Source: Microbacteriaceae bacterium | GTDB lineage: Bacteria > Actinomycetota > Actinomycetes > Actinomycetales > Microbacteriaceae | Direction: 5' to 3' | Length of the DNA stretch: 8,022 bases | NCBI GenBank assembly: GCA_025464125.1 | Contig: JAODLU010000097.1 | Span: 1 to 8,022, forward strand | Shown: piece by piece, positions 1 through 5,995 of the stretch | Numbering within the stretch: position 1 is the stretch's first letter | How the letters are laid out: every line of letters begins with the position of its first letter | Notes under the pieces: model-generated | What the model saw: only the letters and a program-made list of their open reading frames with translations | Databases searched by the model: none | Told to the model about the DNA's origin: nothing | Translations under genes and position numbers: made by a program

Positions 1-1
1 C

Positions 2-1438
2 TTCGGCGCGAAGCCGCCCAAAGGGCAGGAGTTCGACGACCACTACTTCGGTGCGATCCCGGAGCGCGTGCTCGGCTTCATGATGGACACCGAGCGCGAG
101 CTGTTCAAGCTCGGCATTCCCGCGAAGACCCGTCACAACGAAGTTGCACCAGGCCAGTTCGAAATTGCTCCGATGTTCGAGCGTGGCAACGTGGCATCCG
201 ACCACCAGCAACTGCTGATGACCACCTTCAAGTCGGTGGCCAAGAAGCACGGCATGGAGTGCCTGTTCCACGAAAAGCCTTTCCAGGGGGTGAACGGTTC
301 CGGCAAGCACGTCAACTTCTCGCTTGGCAACAACGAACTCGGCAGCCTGTTCGTGCCAGGAGACACCCCGCACGAGAACGCACAGTTCCTGGTGTTCTGT
401 GCCGCGACCATCCGCGCGGTTCACCTGTACAGCGGCCTGCTTCGCGCATCGGTTGCCTCAGCATCAAACGACCACCGCCTGGGTGCGAACGAGGCACCGC
501 CCGCGATTATCTCGATCTTCCTCGGCGACCAGCTCGCCGATATCTTCGAGCAGATCGCCAGGGGTTCGCTGAAGACGTCCAAGGGTCGCGGCACCATGAA
601 GATCGGCGTCGACACCCTTCCGGTGCTGCCGACCGACCCGGGCGACCGCAACCGCACCAGCCCCTTCGCGTTCACCGGTAACCGGTTCGAGTTCCGGGCA
701 CCCGGTTCGCTGCAGACCGTCGCGGCGCCAATGGTCACGATCAACACGATCATGGCTGAGTCGCTCGACTACATGGCGACTCGCCTCGAGGCCGACGTCG
801 CAGGCGGAGCCGACTTCGACGAGTCCGTCCAGAAGCTGCTGACCGAGATCATCACCGAGCATGGCGATGTCGTCTTCAACGGCGACGGCTACTCAGACGC
901 GTGGCCGATCGAGGCTGAGAAGCGCGGACTGAAGAACCTGAAGACAACGCTCGACGCCCTGCCGGAACTGATCACCGACGAGGCGATGGACCTGTTTGAG
1001 AAGTACGGAGTCTTCAACCATCGCGAGATGCACAGCCGTTACGAGATCGGCCTCGAGCAGTACACGCTGACGGTGGGTGTCGAGGCTCGCCTCACTCTCG
1101 AGATCGGTGCGACTGCCATCCTGCCGGCGGCAGTGCGGTACCAGACAGAGCTGGCGATGAACGTCAGTGCGCTGACTGCTGCTGGCGTTACAGCTGACAG
1201 TGCGGACCTGGATGCAGTTTCCGGCCCGATCGCGGCCCTGCGAACAGCTCTTGGCACGCTGAAGGATGCACTAGAGGCCGATGCAGGGCACGAAGCCCTC
1301 GACGAGGCCAAGCACGCACGTGACGCGCTACTGCCGGCGATGCTGTCTGTTCGGGCAGCAGCAGACATCCTCGAGACGATCGTGGCCGACGACCTGTGGC
1401 CGCTGCCGACGTACCAGGAGATGCTCTTCATCCTGTAA
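2..1438 (+). CDS. glnN: Type III glutamine synthetase (GSIII), 5'-truncated by window edge
   Basis: This is the C-terminal part (about 478 residues) of a glutamine synthetase, which condenses glutamate and ammonia using ATP in the cytoplasm. The frame is open from base 2, so the gene begins upstream of the window. Family-typical stretches are visible: [16 protein letters not shown] at the very start, [10 protein letters not shown] (from 134), [11 protein letters not shown] (near 293), [13 protein letters not shown] (from 467) and [16 protein letters not shown] (from 650). The last is the nucleotide- and glutamate-binding region of this enzyme class. The long C-terminal helical tail (about residues 240-478 of the visible part), ending [11 protein letters not shown], is characteristic of GSIII, whose subunits are about 700 residues, and is not found in GSI or GSII. 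The gene is followed by a strong hairpin and the next gene has its own promoter, so it probably ends its transcription unit. The family call is firm; the symbol glnN is the usual one for GSIII. Confidence 0.93.
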   Translation, partial: FGAKPPKGQEFDDHYFGAIPERVLGFMMDTERELFKLGIPAKTRHNEVAPGQFEIAPMFERGNVASDHQQLLMTTFKSVAKKHGMECLFHEKPFQGVNGSGKHVNFSLGNNELGSLFVPGDTPHENAQFLVFCAATIRAVHLYSGLLRASVASASNDHRLGANEAPPAIISIFLGDQLADIFEQIARGSLKTSKGRGTMKIGVDTLPVLPTDPGDRNRTSPFAFTGNRFEFRAPGSLQTVAAPMVTINTIMAESLDYMATRLEADVAGGADFDESVQKLLTEIITEHGDVVFNGDGYSDAWPIEAEKRGLKNLKTTLDALPELITDEAMDLFEKYGVFNHREMHSRYEIGLEQYTLTVGVEARLTLEIGATAILPAAVRYQTELAMNVSALTAAGVTADSADLDAVSGPIAALRTALGTLKDALEADAGHEALDEAKHARDALLPAMLSVRAAADILETIVADDLWPLPTYQEMLFIL

Positions 1439-1452
1439 GTGTCTGCACAGTA

Positions 1453-1490
1453 GTGTGGCCGGTCGGGCATGGTCCGACCGGCCACACCAT
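1453..1490 (+). terminator. Intrinsic terminator-like hairpin after glutamine synthetase
   Basis: A perfect 14-bp inverted repeat has left arm GTGTGGCCGGTCGG (1453-1466), a 7-nt loop (1467-1473) and right arm CCGACCGGCCACAC (1474-1487). It starts 15 nt after the stop codon. Only a weak T-rich tail follows (CATTTATG), as is common for actinobacterial terminators, which often lack a U-tract. Its position between the glutamine synthetase stop and the kinase promoter supports a terminator role. Confidence 0.8.
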
Positions 1491-1512
1491 TTATGAGCAA
1501 AAAACAATCCCC

Positions 1513-1547
1513 GTGACAAAGTGCTCGCTTTTCATAGAATTGGCACG
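1513..1547 (+). promoter_or_regulatory. Sigma-70-type promoter of the kinase gene, predicting a leaderless mRNA
   Basis: A -35-like GTGACA (1513-1518) is followed after 16 nt by a -10-like TAGAAT (1535-1540), which matches TATAAT at five of six positions. The expected transcription start, 6-7 nt after the -10 box, falls on or next to the GTG at 1547. There is no purine-rich Shine-Dalgarno stretch between the -10 box and that GTG (only TGGCAC). A leaderless transcript is therefore the simplest reading, and such transcripts are common in actinobacteria. This element also supports the start chosen for the kinase. Confidence 0.6.
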
Positions 1548-2413
1548 TGAGTGACACGACAAAGGTGACGACAGGACCAGCTCTTGTCGCGCCTCTGCTG
1601 CTGGGCCGCTACCAACCGATTGCCCTTCTCGCCCGTGGCGGCGCGGCATCTGTCTACCGCGGCCAGGACCGGGTGCTCGGCCGGGATGTCGCCATCAAGG
1701 TCTTCAGCGCTGGCAGCGAGCTCGACCTCGACCAGTACCGGGCTGAGGTGCGCGTGCTCGCGAGCCTCAGCCATCACGGCATCGTCTCCATCGTGGACGC
1801 GGGCATCGACGAGTCTTCGCCAGAGGACCCACGACCGTTCCTCGTGATGGAACTGGTTCGCGGTGGCACGATGGCCGATGCCATTGCGGGCAAAGGCCTT
1901 GCAGAGAGACGCATCGGCGAGATCGGTTTCGAGGTGGCCGAGGCGCTCGAATACGTTCACGCCAGCGGTGTTATCCACCGGGACATCACGCCATCGAACA
2001 TCATGCTCGTCGATTACGGAACAGTGTCCTCACGCCCAAGGGCCAGGCTTACAGACTTCGGTATCGCGATCGACACAGCAGCGACGCCGGCGAATGGGCT
2101 GGCCACTGCGGGTACTGCCGCATACATCAGTCCGGAGCAGGCTGGTGCCAGGGCTCTCAGTACGGCCTCGGACATCTACTCGCTCGGCCTGGTGCTGCTC
2201 GAATCGTTCACGGGGGTGCGGGCGTTCGCCGGCGACGCGGTAACCACCGTCGCGCTGCGCCTCAGCAGCGAGCCCGAGATCCCTCACAGTGTGCCGAGAG
2301 CCTGGCGTCCGCTTCTGCGGCGCATGCTGGAGCGCGATCCCGAGAAACGTCCGTCGGCAGCCGAGGCGGCCGAGAGCATCCGTGCAGCCCTTCGCGCCAC
2401 CAGCAAGAACTGA
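1547..2413 (+). CDS. Small soluble Ser/Thr protein kinase (Hanks type)
   Basis: The 288-residue product is essentially one eukaryotic-like kinase domain (about residues 20-285). Visible motifs are the glycine-rich loop ARGGAASVY (29-37), VAIK with ATP-anchoring Lys51, helix-C Glu67, catalytic loop HRDITPSN (144-151) with Asp146 and Asn151, DFG (170-172), the activation segment ending GTAAYISPEQ, and SDIYSLGLVLLESFTG. There is no transmembrane segment, PASTA repeat or other sensor domain, so it is cytosolic and unlike the PknB class. Two departures are clear: the first glycine of the nucleotide loop is Ala29, and the catalytic-loop lysine usual in Ser/Thr kinases is Thr148. The remaining catalytic residues are intact, so it is probably active. 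GTG at 1547 is chosen because the promoter places transcription initiation there; a second in-frame GTG at 1565 is less likely. It has its own promoter and converges on the cyclase gene. Its substrates cannot be inferred. Confidence 0.92.
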   Translation: MSDTTKVTTGPALVAPLLLGRYQPIALLARGGAASVYRGQDRVLGRDVAIKVFSAGSELDLDQYRAEVRVLASLSHHGIVSIVDAGIDESSPEDPRPFLVMELVRGGTMADAIAGKGLAERRIGEIGFEVAEALEYVHASGVIHRDITPSNIMLVDYGTVSSRPRARLTDFGIAIDTAATPANGLATAGTAAYISPEQAGARALSTASDIYSLGLVLLESFTGVRAFAGDAVTTVALRLSSEPEIPHSVPRAWRPLLRRMLERDPEKRPSAAEAAESIRAALRATSKN

Positions 2414-2447
2414 CGCCTGCGCGCGAGTCACAGGCGGACGAGCGTCA
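2411..2447. terminator. Weak hairpins between convergent kinase and cyclase genes
   Basis: Only 14 nt (2414-2427) separate the two stop codons. Two mutually exclusive short stems exist: CGCCTG (2414-2419) with CAGGCG (2431-2436), and TGACGC (2411-2416) with GCGTCA (2442-2447). Either could form in transcripts from both strands and act as a bidirectional terminator. Neither has a T-tract and both are short, so this is tentative. Confidence 0.25.
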
Positions 2448-3846
2448 CACGATCCTTACCGGCGGCCTTCGACTCGTACATTGCACCATCAGCAGCAGTG
2501 AACATGTCGTCGGGGGTCACGGTCCTGCCATCGCTGGCCTCGTAGAGGGCAACACCTATGCTCGCCGTCACCGGATGCGCCAGCGAGATGCCCTCCTGCA
2601 GTTCTCGCACCGCTTCGACAATGCGCTCGGCGATGCCGCGGGCTGCGACATCGTCTGCGTCCTCGCAGATGACGACGAACTCGTCTCCACCGAACCTGCC
2701 GATCATGTCGCTGCCACGAACCACCGATCGAAGGCAGTTCGAAACCGCGACGAGCACTGCGTCCCCCGCAGAGTGCCCGAGATTGTCGTTGACAGCCTTG
2801 AACCCGTCGAGATCGAGGAACACGAGGGCCATCGACCGTGAGCCGTCGATGGAGGATGCGAGCGCCTCGCCCATGCGCTCCTGCAGCAGCTTGCGGTTCG
2901 CAAGCCCGGTCAGCTGGTCGTGCAGCGCAAGCTGTTCGAGCTGTCGCTGGAGCCGGATGCGCACCAGCACCTGGGCTGCCTGGCTCGCAAGCGCCGCGTG
3001 GAGGTGGAGGTCGGCTTCGTCCAGTTCGCGTTCTCGGCCGAAGAAGCAGACGAGCGCTCCGACCCTGGCTCCATCGTCGATAACCGGCACAGCGCTCAGC
3101 GCGCTGACCCGCACAGCGCGCCTCGAGTGGCCCAACCCAGGCAGCACCAGGTCTACGTCTCCTGCCGACCGCACAACGAGCATGGAACGTTCACCCAGTT
3201 CGGCGCTCTGGAGCAGGGATGGGCCGCCGGCGAGCATCCCCTCGAGCGGGTTGATGCCTGCCACGCGCACGAGCGCACCCGAGCTGTCGGCCAGGAGCAC
3301 AGCAGCAGCTGATGCGGAGAAGGCGTCACGTGCACTGGTCACCATCGCCTCGGCGAGAGCCTCTTCGGTTCGGGCAGCGGTGAACGCGACTGCCGCGTCG
3401 CGCAGGATCCGCACCCGGGTTTCGGAGGCTTCAGCTGCCCGTCTTGCGGCCAGCAGGTCACGCTCATAGTCCTGGCGGCCGGTCGAGTCGAACACTGCTG
3501 TGCGCACAAGCTTCGGTGTTCCATCGGCATTGCGAGCAATCACAGAGTTGACGAGGGTAGAAAGAGCTGAACCGTCAGCTCGAATGACGATCAACGCAAC
3601 CTCGCGCACCTCCCCCTGCAACTGCAGCACCGGCATGTATCGCGTTTCGTGGAACAGCTGGCTGCCGCGTGCCAGAAGGCTGCGGAACGTCACCCCGATG
3701 AGCTGTTCCCGACTGAAGCCCGTCCATTCGAGAAAGGTCGTGTTCACCTGCAGGATCACGCCATCCGGCGTCATCGTCAGGTACCCGCATGGAGCTCGTT
3801 CATAGAGCTCTTCGAATGAATCCGGCTCGACAACAACGTCCGTCAC
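2428..3846 (-). CDS. PAS-GAF-GGDEF diguanylate cyclase, partner of RsbQ-type hydrolase
   Basis: The 472-residue protein has three parts. An N-terminal PAS domain (about 10-125) contains YERAPCGYLTMTPDG, the conserved WTGFSREQLIG stretch, and the GEVREVALIVIRADGS strands. A short linker helix (125-147) leads to a GAF-like domain (about 148-295). A C-terminal diguanylate cyclase domain (about 305-472) starts DQLTGLANR and carries the metal site FLDLDGFK (Asp345) and an intact GGDEF (386-390). The inhibitory site RGSD (377-380) lies five residues before GGDEF, the spacing of the canonical RxxD I-site, so product inhibition by c-di-GMP is expected. No membrane segment is seen. It should convert two GTP to c-di-GMP. 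Its GTG start overlaps the stop of the upstream hydrolase gene (GTGA, 3846-3843) with no clear Shine-Dalgarno of its own, so translational coupling is likely. The PAS domain resembles the one found with RsbQ in RsbP-type proteins, and inference from context is that the hydrolase feeds a signal to it. Confidence 0.93.
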   Translation of the reverse strand: MTDVVVEPDSFEELYERAPCGYLTMTPDGVILQVNTTFLEWTGFSREQLIGVTFRSLLARGSQLFHETRYMPVLQLQGEVREVALIVIRADGSALSTLVNSVIARNADGTPKLVRTAVFDSTGRQDYERDLLAARRAAEASETRVRILRDAAVAFTAARTEEALAEAMVTSARDAFSASAAAVLLADSSGALVRVAGINPLEGMLAGGPSLLQSAELGERSMLVVRSAGDVDLVLPGLGHSRRAVRVSALSAVPVIDDGARVGALVCFFGRERELDEADLHLHAALASQAAQVLVRIRLQRQLEQLALHDQLTGLANRKLLQERMGEALASSIDGSRSMALVFLDLDGFKAVNDNLGHSAGDAVLVAVSNCLRSVVRGSDMIGRFGGDEFVVICEDADDVAARGIAERIVEAVRELQEGISLAHPVTASIGVALYEASDGRTVTPDDMFTAADGAMYESKAAGKDRVTLVRL

Positions 3847-4661
3847 GCGAGAAAGGCCCGGATCTGCTTCTCTACCTGGTCTGGTGCCGAGAGGTTGGGA
3901 ATGTGCCCGGTGGCCTCCATCAGCACGAAGGAACTGCCGGGAATCTCGTCGTGCACGTAAGTGCCTACCGCAAGGGGCGCGATGATGTCATCGGTGCACT
4001 GCAGCACGAGCGTTGGCGTCGTGACAGCCCGCAGGTCCGCACGGTTGTCCGAGAGAAATGTCACGCGAGCGAACTGCCTGGCGATGGCCGGGTCGACGCT
4101 GCAGAAACTCGACGTGAGCTCCTCTCCGAGCTCAGGACGATCCGCGTTGCCCATGATCGCCGGCGCCATGGCGGATGACCAGCCGAGGTAATTGGAATCG
4201 AGGTCGTCGAGCAGTGCGTCGATATCCGACTGCTCGAAACCCCCGAAATAGTCGCCTCGGTTGACGTAGCGAGGGGAAGGACCCACAAGAACCAGCGCGC
4301 CGAATCTTGCCGGTTCGCGGTTGGCGGCGAGCACGCCGATCATCGAACTCACCGAGTGCCCGACGTAGACGACATTCCACAGGTCGAGCTGTTCGATGAT
4401 CTCTATCACGTCTTCGGCGTATCCGTGCAGCGAGTCATATTTGCCCCTGTCGTACGCGGCAAGGTCTGAGCCGCCTGCTCCGACGTGATCGAACAACACC
4501 ACCTTGAAATCCGCGGCAAACGCGGGAGCGACGAAACGCCACATCTCCTGGCTGCAGCCAAACCCGTGCGCGAACATGATGGGGCGCCCGCCGATGTTGC
4601 CTGAGACGTGCACGTTGTTGCGGCGCACAGCATCCACGACGGGGGCGGGGGTTGACGTCAT
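3843..4661 (-). CDS. rsbQ: RsbQ-type alpha/beta hydrolase
   Basis: The 272-residue product is close in length to Bacillus subtilis RsbQ (about 269) and shares long recognisable stretches with it: PIMFAHGFGC, VGPSP-YVN, DYFGGFE, SFCSVDPAIARQFA and the segment around DDIIAP. The catalytic triad reads Ser103 in GHSVS, Asp225 in DDIIAP, and His253 in GHIPN; HGFG (32-35) supplies the oxyanion-hole region. RsbQ is required, with the PAS domain of its partner, for energy-stress sensing and is thought to process or deliver a small hydrophobic molecule. The same fold underlies the plant receptors D14 and KAI2. The ATG at 4661 is chosen over an in-frame start at 4763 because AGGAG lies five bases before it and because homology begins shortly after it. 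The gene is first in a two-gene operon and overlaps the cyclase by four bases, replacing the PP2C phosphatase partner known from Bacillus. The substrate cannot be read from the sequence. Confidence 0.9.
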   Translation of the reverse strand: MTSTPAPVVDAVRRNNVHVSGNIGGRPIMFAHGFGCSQEMWRFVAPAFAADFKVVLFDHVGAGGSDLAAYDRGKYDSLHGYAEDVIEIIEQLDLWNVVYVGHSVSSMIGVLAANREPARFGALVLVGPSPRYVNRGDYFGGFEQSDIDALLDDLDSNYLGWSSAMAPAIMGNADRPELGEELTSSFCSVDPAIARQFARVTFLSDNRADLRAVTTPTLVLQCTDDIIAPLAVGTYVHDEIPGSSFVLMEATGHIPNLSAPDQVEKQIRAFLA

Positions 4662-4666
4662 CACAA

Positions 4667-4671
4667 CTCCT
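4667..4671 (-). promoter_or_regulatory. Ribosome binding site fixing the start of the RsbQ-type hydrolase
   Basis: On the minus strand the sequence is AGGAG, then TTGTG, then ATG. This is a near-ideal Shine-Dalgarno with a 5-nt spacer, and it decides for the ATG at 4661 rather than an upstream start that would add 34 low-complexity residues. Confidence 0.8.
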
Positions 4672-4767
4672 GGGCTAGGTGCGCAAGTCGACCCCGAAAG
4701 TGGCCCGCGCGCGCGAGTTCCAACGCTAGCCGGGGCAGGGAGACGAATCAATTGTGAACTCACGGGC

Positions 4768-4792
4768 GAAGGTGCGTACTGTACACACCTTC
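4768..4792. promoter_or_regulatory. Candidate operator: 25-bp near-perfect inverted repeat
   Basis: The left arm GAAGGTGCGTAC (4768-4779) and right arm GTACACACCTTC (4781-4792) are reverse complements at 11 of 12 positions, the only mismatch being C4775 against A4785. They are separated by a single T. Size, symmetry and a near-zero spacer fit a dimeric repressor site, for example of the TetR or GntR type. It lies about 107 bp from the hydrolase start and 128 bp from the EAL start, so one regulator could control both directions. No regulator gene is present in the window, and the assignment is inference from symmetry and position. Confidence 0.55.
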
Positions 4793-4807
4793 TTCCAGAA
4801 AAGAAGG
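4788..4807. repeat. Second inverted repeat overlapping the operator arm
   Basis: CCTTCTT (4788-4794) and AAGAAGG (4801-4807) are exact reverse complements around a 6-nt centre. The left arm shares CCTTC with the right arm of the 25-bp repeat, so the two structures exclude each other as hairpins and could also be adjacent half-sites for one protein. It may be chance in a short stretch. Confidence 0.35.
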
Positions 4808-4907
4808 GCGGTTGACCACGGGCTGCCGCCAGACGACGGTTAGTCGTGGCTGCCGGAGTTGGGAGTCAAGTTCATTCGACTTTCGCCAAGCCCCGCGACA
4901 AGGCAAA

Positions 4908-4914
4908 GAGGGAG
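4908..4914 (+). promoter_or_regulatory. Ribosome binding site fixing the EAL protein start
   Basis: GAGGGAG (4908-4914) lies 5 nt before the ATG at 4920. This purine-rich Shine-Dalgarno favours that ATG over an in-frame TTG at 4812, which has no equivalent site and would add 36 residues upstream of the EAL domain. Confidence 0.75.
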
Positions 4915-4919
4915 CGAGC

Positions 4920-5705
4920 ATGGTGACATCGGGCGAGCGGAAGCGGCTCTCCGACGAACTTCCTGGCGCCATCGAGCGGGGCGAAATTCTCGCCTGGTAC
5001 CAGCCGCAACTCGATATCGCGAGTGGCCGGATCGTGGCGGTCGAGGCACTGAGCCGGTGGATGCACCCCGAGCTGGGCATCCTGCTTCCCAACGTGTTCA
5101 TCCCGCTGGCTGAGCAGAACGGCAGCATCCACGACCTTGGCACCCTCATGTTCGACCTGGGGTGCAGGAGCGCAGCTGACTGGCATGCGCGCGGGATGCC
5201 GATCGAGGTGTCGATCAATGTCTCGGCGACGCAACTCGAGCGGTCGGGTTTCGAAGCACACCTGGTGGACTGCCTCGAAGAATCGGGTGCCGATGCTCAC
5301 GCCCTCGTGCTGGAGATCACCGAGACGCAGCCGATCGACGACTTCGCGCGCACCGGCTCCAGGCTCCGGTCGCTGCGTGAACTCGGTTTCGGCATTTCGA
5401 TCGACGATTTCGGCACAGGGCACTCAACGCTCGAACAGGTGCTCAGGCTTCCAGCAACCGAGATCAAGATCGACCAGTCAGTCGTGCAGGACGATCCGGA
5501 TGGCTTTCGTCCAAGCATGGCTTCGACAGTGAACCTGGCCAGGCTTCGCGGGCTTCGAGTGGTCGCCGAGGGCATCGAGACATCAAATCAGCTGGAGCTC
5601 GTTCGCCGGCTCAAGTGTGATCGGGCGCAAGGCTTCCTGATCGGACCACCCGGTCCGCGTGCCGAGGTAGAACAACTCATATTCGCTGGCTCGAGCGGAG
5701 CGTAG
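4920..5705 (+). CDS. Stand-alone EAL-domain c-di-GMP phosphodiesterase
   Basis: The 261-residue protein is a single EAL domain with no sensor or membrane segment; it hydrolyses c-di-GMP to linear pGpG. All signature elements are present in order: WYQPQLD, the EALSRW motif, NVSATQL, the metal-binding ExTE in LEITET, DDFGTG, KIDQSVV, VAEGIET, and QGFLIGPP. The residues known to coordinate metal and act as general base in this family are therefore intact, and an active enzyme is expected. The region after DDFGTG reads HSTLEQV instead of the common YSSL, a modest departure in the loop that follows the two aspartates. The start is fixed by a good Shine-Dalgarno. It is divergent from the hydrolase-cyclase operon, and the shared intergenic inverted repeat suggests joint control of making and breaking the same messenger. 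It may also be constitutive; no clear promoter was found. Confidence 0.92.
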   Translation: MVTSGERKRLSDELPGAIERGEILAWYQPQLDIASGRIVAVEALSRWMHPELGILLPNVFIPLAEQNGSIHDLGTLMFDLGCRSAADWHARGMPIEVSINVSATQLERSGFEAHLVDCLEESGADAHALVLEITETQPIDDFARTGSRLRSLRELGFGISIDDFGTGHSTLEQVLRLPATEIKIDQSVVQDDPDGFRPSMASTVNLARLRGLRVVAEGIETSNQLELVRRLKCDRAQGFLIGPPGPRAEVEQLIFAGSSGA

Positions 5706-5728
5706 GTCTACAAGACCTCGTCGAGGTC
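5704..5728. terminator. Short hairpins over the convergent stops of EAL gene and small ORF
   Basis: AGGTCT (5704-5709) and AGACCT (5713-5718) form a 6-bp stem with a 3-nt loop that spans both stop codons. GACCTCG (5714-5720) and CGAGGTC (5722-5728) form an alternative 7-bp stem around one base. With only two bases between the stops, a bidirectional terminator here would have to overlap coding sequence, as these do. There is no T-tract, and the stems are weak. Confidence 0.3.
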
Positions 5729-5995
5729 GACGCCGAGTTCGATCTGTTCGTGATCGACCGACTTCTCAGCCGACGTTTCGCCCGCCGAAGAATCGCCGCC
5801 GACATCGAGCTGGGTCCAGCTCACCGGCATGCCCGGAGAGAACAGGATGTCAATTCCAGGGCCGGTGCGGAGGGGCGGGATGTTGACGTATCCACCCCCT
5901 GCCTGGATGGCGGCCAGGATCTTCGCTCGCAGTTCGATGACGGGTTCGGGGAGGAAATAATCCTTGCCATCAACCGTGAGCCTGTTAACAATCAC
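5708..5995 (-). CDS. Small conserved-looking hypothetical protein (95 aa)
   Basis: I do not recognise a named family. The predicted product starts VIVNRLTVDGKDYFL, then has a helix-like segment (PEPVIELRAKILAAIQAGGGY) and a strand-turn-strand part (NIPPLRTGPGIDILFSPGMPVSW). It ends in an acidic tail rich in Asp and Glu (about 68-95). It has no membrane segment or signal peptide. The layout, a short ligand- or nucleic-acid-sized globular domain of about 65 residues plus an acidic tail, resembles small uncharacterised actinobacterial proteins I have seen, but that is impression only. The GTG at 5995 is chosen because the protein-like composition begins there; the upstream open frame to 6196 is arginine-rich and overlaps the opposite gene. 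No clear Shine-Dalgarno precedes it. It converges on the EAL gene with a 2-nt gap and diverges from the DUF7882-like gene. Confidence 0.7.
   Translation of the reverse strand: MIVNRLTVDGKDYFLPEPVIELRAKILAAIQAGGGYVNIPPLRTGPGIDILFSPGMPVSWTQLDVGGDSSAGETSAEKSVDHEQIELGVDLDEVL

Larger units (their letters stand above)
4662..4919. other. Divergent control region between hydrolase-cyclase operon and EAL gene
   Basis: These 258 bases contain no gene. They hold the 25-bp inverted repeat at 4768-4792, a second overlapping inverted repeat at 4788-4807, the hydrolase Shine-Dalgarno near the left end and the EAL Shine-Dalgarno near the right end. A 10-bp alternating CG run lies at 4706-4715, and GGCTGCCG is repeated at 4821-4828 and 4848-4855. 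I could not find a convincing -35/-10 pair on either strand. TACAGT (minus strand, 4783-4778) and TACTGT (plus strand, 4777-4782) are only weak -10 candidates. Both lie inside the inverted repeat, so a bound protein would block either one. Confidence 0.6.

Noticed and set aside
2558..3469. Long plus-strand open frame (303 codons) opposite the cyclase gene
   Set aside because: It is very rich in Ser, Arg, Ala and Thr with no domain pattern, has no ribosome binding site, and lies antisense to a clear PAS-GAF-GGDEF gene. It is a high-GC shadow frame.
4662..4763. N-terminal extension of the RsbQ-type hydrolase from an upstream in-frame start at 4763
   Set aside because: The 34 extra residues are low-complexity, run across the candidate operator region, and have no Shine-Dalgarno, whereas AGGAG stands five bases before the ATG at 4661.
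4812..4919. TTG start giving the EAL protein 36 extra residues
   Set aside because: There is no ribosome binding site at 4812, the added residues are unlike an EAL domain, and GAGGGAG precedes the ATG at 4920 at ideal spacing.
4662..4919. Possible c-di-GMP riboswitch upstream of the EAL gene
   Set aside because: I looked for the conserved GEMM-type core and tetraloop-receptor elements and did not see them; only short inverted repeats are present.
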